Made by a program: the position numbers and the translations under genes. This document shows, piece by piece, positions 8,814 to 16,294 of a DNA stretch of 64,000 nt (its first letter is position 1; each line of letters begins with the position of its first letter). Origin of the DNA: Parafrankia elaeagni (GTDB lineage: Bacteria; Actinomycetota; Actinomycetes; Frankiales; Frankiaceae). The notes under the pieces are model-generated. The model did no database searches. It saw only the letters and a program-made list of their open reading frames with translations, and was not told the DNA's origin. The stretch is taken from positions 32,705-96,704 of the forward strand of contig NZ_KB893670.1 in NCBI RefSeq assembly GCF_000374165.1, read 5' to 3'.

Positions 8814-9860
8814 GTGACCGCACCTGTGACCACGACAGTGGAAACGTCCACGGCCGCCGGGACAGCCGACGGTGACCTGCTCGCCCGGGCCCGGCAGCAG
8901 GTCCTCGAGGAGGGCCGAGGGCTCGACGAACAGGACGTCCTGGCGGTGCTACGGCTGCCCGACGAGACGCTCACCGACCTGCTCGCGCTGGCCCACGAGG
9001 TGCGGCTGCGCTGGTGCGGGCCGGAGGTCGAGGTCGAGGGCATCATCAGCCTGAAGACCGGCGGCTGCCCGGAGGACTGCCACTTCTGCTCGCAGTCCGG
9101 GCGGTTCGACTCCCCCGTGCGCTCCGCGTGGCTGGACATCCCGTCCCTCGTCGACGCCGCGAAGGCCACGGCGGCGACCGGAGCCACCGAGTTCTGCATC
9201 GTCGCCGCGGTCCGCGGACCCGACGAGCGGCTGATGGCGCAGATCCGCGAGGGCGTGGCGGCGATCCGGGCGGCGGTCGACATCAACGTCGCCTGCTCGC
9301 TCGGCATGCTGACGCAGGAGCAGGTGGACGAGCTCGCCGACCTGGGCGTCCACCGCTACAACCACAACCTCGAGACCGCCCGTTCCTACTTCCCCCAGGT
9401 GGTCACCACCCACAGCTGGGAGGAGCGCTGGGAGACCTGCGAGCTCGTCCGGGCCGCGGGGATGGAGCTGTGCTGTGGGGCGATCATCGGCGTCGGCGAG
9501 ACGCTGGAACAGCGCGCCGAGCTGGCCGCCCAGCTCGCGGCCCTGGAGCCGGACGAGGTGCCGCTGAACTTCCTCAACCCGCGGCCGGGCACGCCGTTCG
9601 GCGATCTCCCGCCGGTCGAGGCGCGGGAGGCGCTGCGCACCATCGCCGCCTTCCGGCTGGCGCTGCCGCGCACCATCCTGCGCTATGCCGGAGGCCGGGA
9701 GATCACCCTCGGCGACCTGGACGTCCAGGGCATGCAGGGCGGTATCAACGCGGTGATCGTCGGCAACTACCTGACGACCCTCGGCAAGAACCCCGACAGC
9801 GACCTGGCCATGCTCGCCGAGCTCCGCATGCCGATCAAGTCGCTGCAGGCCACCCTGTAG
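8814..9860 (+). CDS. bioB: Biotin synthase (radical SAM)
   Basis: Radical SAM enzyme that inserts sulfur into dethiobiotin to form biotin. The 4Fe-4S cluster motif C-x3-C-x2-C is at C85, C89 and C92 ([13 protein letters not shown]). Further cysteines in NVACSLGML and ELCCGAIIG, and the Arg in AGGREIT, match the ligands of the auxiliary 2Fe-2S cluster. YNHNLET and [11 protein letters not shown] are also family hallmarks. The GTG at 8814 is chosen because GAGGA lies seven bases upstream; an ATG at 8733 would add 27 low-complexity residues and has no Shine-Dalgarno sequence. Third gene of the biotin operon, and the likely client of the BsaP-like protein encoded convergently just downstream. Confidence 0.95.
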   Translation: MTAPVTTTVETSTAAGTADGDLLARARQQVLEEGRGLDEQDVLAVLRLPDETLTDLLALAHEVRLRWCGPEVEVEGIISLKTGGCPEDCHFCSQSGRFDSPVRSAWLDIPSLVDAAKATAATGATEFCIVAAVRGPDERLMAQIREGVAAIRAAVDINVACSLGMLTQEQVDELADLGVHRYNHNLETARSYFPQVVTTHSWEERWETCELVRAAGMELCCGAIIGVGETLEQRAELAAQLAALEPDEVPLNFLNPRPGTPFGDLPPVEAREALRTIAAFRLALPRTILRYAGGREITLGDLDVQGMQGGINAVIVGNYLTTLGKNPDSDLAMLAELRMPIKSLQATL

Positions 9861-9915
9861 GCACCCGCACCACAGCCAGGCACCCGCACCACAGCCAGGC
9901 ACCCGCACCACAGCG
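9861..9915. repeat. 19-bp direct repeat after bioB
   Basis: Two full copies and one partial copy of GCACCCGCACCACAGCCAG start one base after the bioB stop codon and fill most of the gap to the convergent bsaP gene. Confidence 0.85.
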
Positions 9916-9957
9916 CCGCCGGGCCACCCGGGCGCCGCCGACGGCGTCGCCCGGGTC

Positions 9958-10146
9958 TCAGGACCCCGTGAACGTGCCGTGCTCCGCGCAGTGCGCGCTC
10001 CACCCCAGCGGGGTCACCTGGACGACGAGGCGGCGCCGGCAGGACGCGCAGTAACGCGGCGGCTCGAGCGCCCGGGCACGCGCACAGGCCTCATGGCTGC
10101 CAATGCTCGCGAGCTGACCGCAGCGGTCGCAGAACGAGGCCTCCAT
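9958..10146 (-). CDS. bsaP: Biotin synthase auxiliary protein (BsaP-like)
   Basis: 62-residue Cys-rich protein. Pairs C6-x2-C9 and C33-x2-C36 plus C21, C53 and several His suggest metal or Fe-S binding. The signature LEPPRYCxxC, then VVQVTPxGWxAxC and EHG, is what I recall for mycobacterial BsaP (Rv1590), reported to be required for biotin synthase activity. In mycobacteria it follows bioB on the same strand; here it converges on bioB (97-bp gap) and lies 41 bp downstream of the biotin carrier protein gene on the - strand. A TAGGGT box eight bases before the ATG suggests its own near-leaderless transcript. A plain zinc-ribbon protein is the alternative. Confidence 0.8.
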   Translation of the reverse strand: MEASFCDRCGQLASIGSHEACARARALEPPRYCASCRRRLVVQVTPLGWSAHCAEHGTFTGS

Positions 10147-10154
10147 GAGACGTC

Positions 10155-10160
10155 ACCCTA
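10155..10160 (-). promoter_or_regulatory. -10 box (TAGGGT) before bsaP
   Basis: TAGGGT on the - strand with eight bases to the ATG at 10146; it lies in the 41-bp gap after the carrier-protein gene. Confidence 0.35.
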
Positions 10161-10187
10161 TGGCACGAACCGCCCGCCGCGGCCGGG

Positions 10188-10406
10188 TCAGGACTCGACG
10201 ACGGCGATCAGGTCGCCGTCCTGCACGACGTCACCCTCGTGCACGGCGATGCTGGCGACGGTGCCGCCATCCTCGCTGATCACCGGGATCTCCATCTTCA
10301 TGGAGTCGAGGATGACCAGCGCGTCGCCGGCGGCGACGGAGTCACCCACGCCGACGACGACCTTCCAGACATTGGCGACCATCTCGGCACGGACTTCCTC
10401 CGCCAT
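10188..10406 (-). CDS. Biotin carboxyl carrier protein, single biotinyl domain
   Basis: 72-residue stand-alone biotinyl/lipoyl domain that would carry biotin for an acyl-CoA carboxylase (the mycobacterial counterpart I recall is TB7.3, Rv3221c). The biotinylation motif is LDSMKMEI with the acceptor lysine K37; the two halves of the flattened beta-barrel surround it, ending VVQDGDLIAVVES. The ATG at 10406 follows GAGGAG at good spacing; an in-frame ATG at 10442 lacks it. A TACGCT box at 10472-10477 would start a transcript with a leader of about 60 nt. In mycobacteria the carrier gene lies next to the sigH/pdtaS block without bio genes; here the two are joined. Confidence 0.92.
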   Translation of the reverse strand: MAEEVRAEMVANVWKVVVGVGDSVAAGDALVILDSMKMEIPVISEDGGTVASIAVHEGDVVQDGDLIAVVES

Positions 10407-10754
10407 CGCAGATCTCCTCTTCGCCTCGGCCACGCGCATGGCCTCGACCACGTTGCGGCACTGACAATGTGAGCGTAGTGGCCGCCGCCCGGGCGCCGGG
10501 CCCGAGTCCGGCGACTCGCCGCCGGGCGGCTCCCCGGCCGTCTGCCGCCACCTGTCGCCGCCTGCCCACCGCCACCCGGCCCGCGCCGACCACACCCACG
10601 GGCCTGGCCGGGGGGCAGGGGCACCCGCCGCCCGCGGCGCCGCGGGCGACACCGCCCACGTCGGCGGGGTGCGGGCAGCCCGCACCCGCGGCGGACGGGT
10701 CACACAGGCGGCCCGTGCGGCGCACCCGGGCCCGCACCGTCCACACTTACGGAT
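10407..10754. other. Divergent intergenic region, biotin carrier / DUF5317
   Basis: 348 bp, extremely GC-rich. It holds the carrier-gene promoter near 10472-10477. I see no gene and no clear promoter element for the rightward gene. Confidence 0.5.
10472..10477 (-). promoter_or_regulatory. -10 box (TACGCT) of the biotin carrier gene
   Basis: TACGCT on the - strand lies about 65 bases upstream of the carrier ATG and leaves a leader with a proper GAGGAG site. Confidence 0.4.
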
Positions 10755-11828
10755 GTGCTCGTACTCCTCCTCCTGACCCTCCTGTGCGGGTTGGCCGTGG
10801 GTCTCGCGAGGGGCGGAACCCTGGACGCCCTCAGCCGCGTGTACATCGCCCGGCCCCTGCTGTTCGTCGGAGTGGTGGCGGTGCTGGCCTTCGGCCGGCT
10901 CGTCGGCCCACTGCACAGCCCGGCCTGGATCCTCGCCTCGGCCGGCCTGCTGGCCTTCGCCCTGACCAACAGCCGGCTCCCCGGCCTCCCCCTGCTGTGC
11001 GCCGGCGTGATCCTCAACGCCGTCGTGATCAGTGCGAACGGCGGGGACATGCCCGTCTCGGAGTGGGGCGCCGACCGCGCCGGAGTGCCCGTCGAGGACA
11101 TCAGATCCTCCGACTTCCACACGGTGGCGGATTCGGGCACGTCGCTGCGCCTCCTCAGCGACATCCTCCCGCTGCCCACCCCCGCCGCTCCGGCCGTGGT
11201 CAGTCTGGGGGACGTCCTGATGGCCGCCGGTCTGGGACTGTTCGGCGGGGTGGCCCCGGTGCGGGCGCGCCGGACCCTGCAGGCACGGCTGGCGGCCACC
11301 CTCGGCCGGCCGCGCCGGAGCACGCCGGCCCCCTTCGACCCGGATCCGCAGGGACACGGGGACAGCGACAGCCGTGCGCCCGGCCCGCAGGACGGGAACA
11401 GCCTCGACGAGGACCAGTACGACGAGCCGGACGACGGCCCGGCAGACGACATCGCCCTCGAGGACGACCCTGCCGACGACGGACCGGACCACCTCGAACC
11501 GGACCACCTCGAACCGGTCGGCCACGAGCCGGTCGGCATGCTGCCTGACCAGGAGCCGCCGACGGGTGTCCGGGGCGCTGCCGTCCCCGTGGGCGCCACC
11601 GCAGCCGGTGACGGCCGGTCAGGCGCCGGTCCCGGGGGCGACCACCCGGCTGCCGGTCTCTCCGTCGGCGACGCCGGCGGCGGAGGCCCCGACAGTGGCG
11701 CCGGGGCGGATGACGATGACCCTGGCGAGGACGGCCGGACCGGAACCGGCGGCACCGCCGTCGGCGGACCGCCGGCCGCCGAGCCCGGGGGACACCGCAG
11801 CGGCGACACCCGCCAGCCCGTCGACTGA
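10755..11828 (+). CDS. DUF5317-type membrane protein with acidic tail
   Basis: 357 residues in two parts. Residues 1-175 hold about five hydrophobic segments (LVLLLLTLLCGLAVGLARGG at the start, then FVGVVAVLAFGRLVG, ILASAGLLAFAL, LLCAGVILNAVVI and a last one near 155-172). Between them is the loop with NGGDMP, which I recall from DUF5317 proteins. Residues 180-357 are Asp/Pro/Gly-rich, low complexity and probably disordered, with an imperfect duplication (PDHLEPDHLEPVGHEPVG). Function is unknown. The GTG at 10755 starts directly at the first helix. No partner gene is evident; the tiny ribosomal protein gene follows 65 bp downstream. Confidence 0.65.
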   Translation: MLVLLLLTLLCGLAVGLARGGTLDALSRVYIARPLLFVGVVAVLAFGRLVGPLHSPAWILASAGLLAFALTNSRLPGLPLLCAGVILNAVVISANGGDMPVSEWGADRAGVPVEDIRSSDFHTVADSGTSLRLLSDILPLPTPAAPAVVSLGDVLMAAGLGLFGGVAPVRARRTLQARLAATLGRPRRSTPAPFDPDPQGHGDSDSRAPGPQDGNSLDEDQYDEPDDGPADDIALEDDPADDGPDHLEPDHLEPVGHEPVGMLPDQEPPTGVRGAAVPVGATAAGDGRSGAGPGGDHPAAGLSVGDAGGGGPDSGAGADDDDPGEDGRTGTGGTAVGGPPAAEPGGHRSGDTRQPVD

Positions 11829-11893
11829 GCCCGTCCTGACGACCCGCAGCCGCGGGCTGGCAGTATGTGGCCGACGGAGGAAAGGAGGCCACC

Positions 11894-11968
11894 ATGGCGA
11901 AGAAGAAGCGCAAGCGGCGCGCCAGGGCCAAGAGCAAGGCCAACCACGGCAAGCGTCCGAACACCTGA
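11894..11968 (+). CDS. Small 50S ribosomal protein bL37
   Basis: 24-codon gene, short enough to be missed by normal gene calling. The product is almost all Lys/Arg: MAKKKRKRRA at the start and SKANHGKRPNT at the end. That ending and length match what I recall of bL37 from the Mycobacterium smegmatis ribosome (24 aa, ending SKANHGKRPNA). Two overlapping Shine-Dalgarno stretches, GGAGG and AAAGGAGG, lie upstream, the nearer one about five bases from the ATG, in line with a highly translated gene. It stands alone between the DUF5317 gene and a convergent epimerase gene. Confidence 0.82.
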   Translation: MAKKKRKRRARAKSKANHGKRPNT

Positions 11969-12076
11969 CAGTCGGCCCGGGCGGGCCGGGGCGGGGCGGC
12001 AGCTGTGCTGTGCCCGGCCAGGCCCGCCCGGGTGCTTGGGCCATCCGTCCCCGGGTCAGGCGCCTCCGGCGTCGAT

Positions 12077-13054
12077 TCAAAGGCCTCCGGCACCGGCCGT
12101 GGCGGTCGTGGCGGTGAGCCGGCCACGGATCCAGTCGACGGTGTTGCCGAGCCCCGTGTCGAGGTCGACCAGCGGGCGCCAGCCCACCTCTCGTTCGGCG
12201 AGGTCGACGTTCAGCGAGATGTGTTGCAGCTCGCCGGGGCGGGCCGGGGCGAACTGCGGCTCGTCCGGCACGCCGGCGAGGCGTGCGACCCGGCCGTGCA
12301 GGTCACGGACCGTGGTCTCGACCGACGTACCGATGTTGAGCCGCCGGCCGTTGGCGGCCTCGGCCGGCAGGCAGCGGGCGAAGGCGTCCGCGACGTCGCC
12401 GACGTAGACGTAGTCACGGCTGGTGGTGCCGTCACCGAAGATCTTCGTCGGGCGCCCCTCCAGCATCGCCGTGCCGAAGATCGCCACCACCCCGGCCTCG
12501 CCGTGCGGATCCTGCCGCGGGCCGTAGACGTTGCCCAGGGCGAGCGCTGTGGTGCCGAGTCCGTAGGTCGCACGGTAGACGTTGAGGTACAGCTCTCCGG
12601 CGGCCTTGCCCGCCGCGTACGGCGACTCCGGCGCGGGCGCGGCCGACTCGTCGACCGGGAGCACCGTCGGAGTGCCGTAGATCGAGCCACCGGACGAGGT
12701 GTGGATCACCTTCGACGCGCCGGCCAGCCGGGCCGCCTCGAGCACGTTGATCGTGCCGAGCACGTTGAGGCGCGCGTCGTGCAGCGGATCGGCCACACTG
12801 ATCCGGACGTCGATCTGCGCGGCGAGATGCGCGATCACGTCCGGCCGGACCCGGGCGACGAAGTCCGCCAGGTCGGGGGCGGTGATGTCGCCGCGCTCGA
12901 ACGAGAAGCGGGCGTCCGACGCGGCCTGTGCCAGGTTCTCCAGCCGCCCGGACGACAGGTCGTCCAGGCCGACGACCTGGTGGCCGTCAGCAAGCATCCG
13001 ATCGACGACGGTGGAACCGATGAAACCGGCCGCGCCGGTGACGAGGATACGCAC
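12077..13054 (-). CDS. NAD-dependent sugar epimerase/dehydratase (GalE-like)
   Basis: 325-residue extended short-chain dehydrogenase acting on a nucleotide sugar, most like UDP-glucose 4-epimerases. Seen: the Rossmann motif TGAAGFIG at residues 6-13, LDDLSSG binding the adenosine ribose, the active-site TSSGG near 120 and YAAGK with catalytic Tyr about 146 and Lys about 150, GNVYGPRQ, and the substrate-side FGDGTTSRDYVYVGDVADA. The exact substrate cannot be told from motifs. The GTG at 13054 is used because a TAGGCT box lies seven bases upstream; the in-frame ATG at 13075 would lie upstream of that box. No sugar pathway genes are adjacent. Confidence 0.87.
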   Translation of the reverse strand: MRILVTGAAGFIGSTVVDRMLADGHQVVGLDDLSSGRLENLAQAASDARFSFERGDITAPDLADFVARVRPDVIAHLAAQIDVRISVADPLHDARLNVLGTINVLEAARLAGASKVIHTSSGGSIYGTPTVLPVDESAAPAPESPYAAGKAAGELYLNVYRATYGLGTTALALGNVYGPRQDPHGEAGVVAIFGTAMLEGRPTKIFGDGTTSRDYVYVGDVADAFARCLPAEAANGRRLNIGTSVETTVRDLHGRVARLAGVPDEPQFAPARPGELQHISLNVDLAEREVGWRPLVDLDTGLGNTVDWIRGRLTATTATAGAGGL

Positions 13055-13061
13055 GCCCCGG

Positions 13062-13067
13062 AGCCTA
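13062..13067 (-). promoter_or_regulatory. Leaderless -10 box (TAGGCT) of the epimerase gene
   Basis: TAGGCT on the - strand, seven bases, then GTG at 13054. Confidence 0.5.
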
Positions 13068-13207
13068 ACCGCCACCTTCGGGTGGCCCGCGCCCGCGGTG
13101 CGCGGCTGGTCCGGGGCTCCTGGGCCGCCTCGGCGACCCGGCGGCGGCTCCCGGCGACTTCCCCCCGGGGCCGGGGAGCCCGGCCCGGCGGCCCCGGCCG
13201 GCTGCCC

Positions 13208-13239
13208 GGCGGCTACTCCGGGCGGCGGCTACTCCGGGC
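13208..13239. repeat. 16-bp direct duplication at the rsrA stop
   Basis: GGCGGCTACTCCGGGC occurs twice in tandem; the second copy contains the rsrA stop codon. Probably a local slippage duplication. Confidence 0.6.
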
Positions 13240-13513
13240 GGAACTCGGCCGCGTCGGCGCCCGAGCGGGCCGCCCGCAGCCGGGCCATGACACTGAGCCG
13301 CAGCGAGTCCGGCGCGCGCTCGCCGCCGCAGGTGCGGGCGACGAGCATCTTCACCTCGTGTTCCACGCCGAACTCACGCAGGCAGGGCGAGCACTCGTCC
13401 AGATGCGCACGGATCAGGTCGTGGTCGGAGCCGTTACACTCGCCGTCCAGATAAAGGAAGACCGCGTCGAGTACCTTCCGGCAGTCGATGTTGTGGGAAG
13501 CTCCGCAGCTCAC
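13229..13513 (-). CDS. rsrA: Thiol-redox anti-sigma factor RsrA
   Basis: 94-residue zinc-binding anti-sigma factor (ZAS family) that holds SigR until disulfide stress oxidises its cysteines. The H-x3-C-x2-C motif is at H37, C41 and C44, and C11 (HNIDCRKVL) supplies the fourth ligand, as in RsrA/RshA. C3 is an extra Cys near the N-terminus. The protein is all helical and soluble. Its GTG start overlaps the sigR stop by 4 bp, so the two are co-translated at matched levels, as expected for a sigma/anti-sigma pair. Confidence 0.93.
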   Translation of the reverse strand: MSCGASHNIDCRKVLDAVFLYLDGECNGSDHDLIRAHLDECSPCLREFGVEHEVKMLVARTCGGERAPDSLRLSVMARLRAARSGADAAEFRPE

Positions 13514-14334
13514 GACCCACCGCCCTCGTTCTCGCCGGTCCCGGCCGGCACAAGGCCCCGCTCCAGTGCGTAGTGCTCGAGCGACTTGCGCAGACCGCGG
13601 CGCCCACGGTGCAACCGGGACATGACCGTTCCGATCGGCGTGCCCATGATCTCGGCGATCTCCTTGTAGGAGAACCCCTCGACATCGGCGAGGTACACCG
13701 CCATCCGGAAGTCCTCGGGAAGTGCCTGGAGCGCCTGGGTGATGTCGCTGTCGGGCAGGTGCTCCAACGCCTCCGCCTCGGCGCTCTTCAGCCCCGTGGA
13801 GGTGTGCGACTCGGCCTCGGCCAGCTGCCAGTCCTCGACCTGCTCGGTCGGGCTCTGCAACGGCTGCCGCTGCCGCTTCCGGTAGGTGTTGATGAAGGTG
13901 TTCGTCAGGATGCGGTAAAGCCAGGCCTTGAGGTTCGTGCCCTCCTGAAACTGGTGGAACGCCGCAAACGCCTTCACGAAGGTCTCCTGAACGAGATCCT
14001 CCGCGTCGGCGGGATTGCGTGTCATGCGCAACGCGGCCGCGTACAGCTGATCGAGGAACGGCAGCGCGTCGCGTTCGAAACGCGCGCCCCGCTCCTCCAC
14101 GGTCTCGTCGTTGGTCCCGTCGACCAGGATCACTTCCTCACCATGCCGTGCGCCGGCCCGTGGGCCGGACGCCGCCCCGCCGGTGACCGCCCGGGCGAAC
14201 CTTCTCTCCGCGCCGGACGATACCCCCGCCGCCGGCCGGGCGCGTCCCGGTCCGCCGGGGGGGCCGCCGTGCGAGGGCCGGGCCGCGCGGTGTTCCGCCG
14301 GCGACGACGCCGCAATGCCGTGGTGGTACCTCAT
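13510..14334 (-). CDS. sigR: SigR/SigH-type ECF sigma factor, oxidative (disulfide) stress
   Basis: Extracytoplasmic-function sigma factor for thiol-oxidative stress. Region 2 is [39 protein letters not shown] followed by [11 protein letters not shown]; region 4 has [45 protein letters not shown]. The conserved domain begins about 80 residues in. The start used, ATG 14334, has GGAGG four bases upstream and gives an N-terminally extended form; a shorter form could begin nearer the conserved domain, but I see no good ribosome site there. In Streptomyces coelicolor the SigR-driven promoter makes such an extended, unstable isoform. A perfect SigR-type promoter lies upstream. Confidence 0.9.
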   Translation of the reverse strand: MRYHHGIAASSPAEHRAARPSHGGPPGGPGRARPAAGVSSGAERRFARAVTGGAASGPRAGARHGEEVILVDGTNDETVEERGARFERDALPFLDQLYAAALRMTRNPADAEDLVQETFVKAFAAFHQFQEGTNLKAWLYRILTNTFINTYRKRQRQPLQSPTEQVEDWQLAEAESHTSTGLKSAEAEALEHLPDSDITQALQALPEDFRMAVYLADVEGFSYKEIAEIMGTPIGTVMSRLHRGRRGLRKSLEHYALERGLVPAGTGENEGGGS

Positions 14335-14421
14335 CGAACCTCCGTGCCGCGGGCCCGCCCGGGGCCACACCACCTCGGTGCGGCCCGGCCGGACCAGGCA
14401 TCAAGCGCTTCCTCCTCGGCA

Positions 14422-14448
14422 AACCCGCGAACGTCAGCCGCAATTCCC
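14422..14448 (-). promoter_or_regulatory. SigR-dependent promoter of sigR-rsrA (autoregulation)
   Basis: On the - strand GGGAAT (14448-14443), 18 bases, then GTT (14424-14422). This is exactly the SigR/SigH consensus GGGAAT-N18-GTT. The predicted transcript starts near 14415, upstream of the extended sigR start at 14334. Confidence 0.75.
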
Positions 14449-14591
14449 GGTTCCCCGCCGCGAAGCTGGGTATCAGAGGTGGACGTGAGCACATATCGGG
14501 GGTGCGGCCTGCCCGCGTCCCAGGCACCTGCCCACGGCCAGGCCCCGTCACCGGCCCCGTCACCGGCCCAGGCCCCGTCACCGGGCCGGGC

Positions 14592-15380
14592 TCAGGCCCC
14601 GTCGGTGAGCAGGTGGCCGAGCAGCCAGGTGGCACCGACGTCCGCGGCCTCGGCTGTCACGTCGTCCACCGTCCGGGCGTCCCGGAGCCGGACGCGGAAC
14701 GAGTGGTCGGCGCCCGCCACGATGTGGAGGGACACCGCTCGGGCCGGGTCGGACGACGCCGGGTCGGGCGACGCCGGGTCGGGCGACGCCGGGTCGGGCG
14801 ACGCCGGGTGCGGCCCGGGCGCCGGGTGCGGCACAGGAGTGCCGAACGCATCCCGCTCCCCCTGGACCACCAGCACCGGAACACCCGCGCCGGCCAGCTC
14901 GGGGGCACGCGAGGGCCGCCCACCCGGTGGCAGCAGGGGAAAGCCCAGCGCCAGCACGGCGCGGGCCCCGACCGCGCGGGCGCACCGGACCGCCACCCGC
15001 GATCCCATCGACGCGCCGGCCAGCCCCAGCACCGCGGGGCGGCCCAGCACCTCGGTCGCGGCGGTGAGCACGGCGTCCAGCCGGGCCGGCCGGTCCGGGG
15101 CACGCCGGCCGGCCACCCGGTAGGGCATCTCCAGCGCGGCGACGCGCACCCCGGCAGCCGTGAGGCGACCCGCGAGCGCCGTCAGTACCGGGGTGTCGGT
15201 GCCGCTGCCCGCTCCGTGCAGCAGCACCACCGTCGCACCGGGCCGGGCCAGGCCGGCGGCCCGCGCGGGAACCGTGCGCAGGCGCCCTCCGTCCACATCT
15301 ACGGGGGGCTCGACATCCACGGAGGCGACAGGCAGTGCCACGCCGTGTTCTCCGTCGCCCGAGCCACTCCGGAGGGACAT
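14592..15380 (-). CDS. Alpha/beta hydrolase (KANL3/Tex30-like)
   Basis: 262-residue alpha/beta-fold hydrolase of unknown substrate. The oxyanion strand VVLLHGAGSG, the nucleophile elbow GASMGSR, the ERDAFG acid region and the closing ADHSF histidine are all present, as in the KANL3/Tex30 and dienelactone-hydrolase-like group. Between the acid and the histidine is a low-complexity Pro/Ser/Asp insert (four PASPD-type repeats) encoded by perfect 15-bp repeats around 14747-14812; since 15 is a multiple of three, copy-number change would leave the frame intact. The start is uncertain: ATG 15380 is used, and GTG codons nearer the domain are possible. Confidence 0.7.
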   Translation of the reverse strand: MSLRSGSGDGEHGVALPVASVDVEPPVDVDGGRLRTVPARAAGLARPGATVVLLHGAGSGTDTPVLTALAGRLTAAGVRVAALEMPYRVAGRRAPDRPARLDAVLTAATEVLGRPAVLGLAGASMGSRVAVRCARAVGARAVLALGFPLLPPGGRPSRAPELAGAGVPVLVVQGERDAFGTPVPHPAPGPHPASPDPASPDPASPDPASSDPARAVSLHIVAGADHSFRVRLRDARTVDDVTAEAADVGATWLLGHLLTDGA

Positions 15381-15469
15381 TGCGTGGTCGGGCTGAACAT
15401 CTGTCAGAATTTCACCGTGCGTGTGTGACTTGCCTCGCATCATTACCCCTCGAAGGGTAGGAACGGTCA

Positions 15470-16270
15470 ATGCTGTCTGGCGCCGAAGCCGACGCTCACT
15501 CGTCCCGGGCGAACACGCTGGTCTGTGAGGCCCCGGCCGACAGTGACGACCCCTACTGGGCCTTCTACGAGGAGGTCGCCTCGGCCCAGCTGCGGGAGTG
15601 GCTGCCCACCGAGCCGGTCCGTGTCCTCGATGTCTCGGGCCCGCGGGCCAGATTCGCACGCCAGATGGTCGCCGCCGGCCACGAGGTGGTGCGGGTGGTC
15701 GGCAGCCTGAGCAGCATCGACGCGCCCGGCGAGAGCGGGCCGGCGCCCGGTCCGGGCCGGCTGCGGCGGGTCGTCGGCGACGCCCGCTCGCTCGACTGGT
15801 TCCGCCCCGGCGCCTTCGACGCGGTCCTCGCCGAGGCCCGCGCGCTGTCGTTCTGCCTGGCCACCGAGACCACACTGGAGGAGATCCATCGCATGCTGCG
15901 GCCCGGCGGCCGCCTGCTGCTGTGTGTCGACTCGCTGCTGCTCGGCCTGGCGCGGCTCGCCGAGCAGCACCGGTGGGCGGAGCTGTCGGACGTCCCACGC
16001 GCCGACGTCGTGCTCGTCCCGGCCGAGGACGGGACCATCACCCGCTGTTTCTGGCCCGAGGAGCTGCGTGCCCTGCTGACCAGCGCGGGCCTGGAGGTCG
16101 ACTGGATCCGTCCGCGCACGGTGCTCTCCGCGGAGGCCGTCCGACGGGCCGTGGCCGAGGACGTCTCCTGCTTTCCGACCCTCGTCCGCACCGAGGTGGA
16201 GCTCGCCGCCGAGCGTGAGGGCGAGTCGATCGGCATCCATCTGATCGCGTCGGCCCGCCGGCCCGACTGA
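15470..16270 (+). CDS. Class I SAM-dependent methyltransferase
   Basis: 266 residues with a Rossmann-like methyltransferase fold. Motif I is degenerate (VRVLDVSGPRARFARQM instead of LDxGxGxG), but the rest fits: VVGDARSLDWFRPGAFDAVLAEARALSF, then EIHRMLRPGGRLLLCVDS, then a C-terminal strand pair. The substrate is unknown. AGGAA lies six bases before the ATG. It is divergent from the hydrolase gene and 24 bp upstream of aroA on the same strand, so it may be co-transcribed with aroA-rsgA, but nothing links it to the shikimate pathway. Confidence 0.75.
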   Translation: MLSGAEADAHSSRANTLVCEAPADSDDPYWAFYEEVASAQLREWLPTEPVRVLDVSGPRARFARQMVAAGHEVVRVVGSLSSIDAPGESGPAPGPGRLRRVVGDARSLDWFRPGAFDAVLAEARALSFCLATETTLEEIHRMLRPGGRLLLCVDSLLLGLARLAEQHRWAELSDVPRADVVLVPAEDGTITRCFWPEELRALLTSAGLEVDWIRPRTVLSAEAVRRAVAEDVSCFPTLVRTEVELAAEREGESIGIHLIASARRPD

Positions 16271-16294
16271 CGCTCGATCCGGCATGCTGGCAGG

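Noticed and set aside
9861-9915. CRISPR-like array from the repeats after bioB
   Set aside because: Units are only 19 bp and directly tandem, with no unique spacers; no cas genes anywhere in the window.
12005-13573. A 522-codon open frame on + opposite the epimerase and rsrA
   Set aside because: Antisense to two well-supported genes and lacking any motif.
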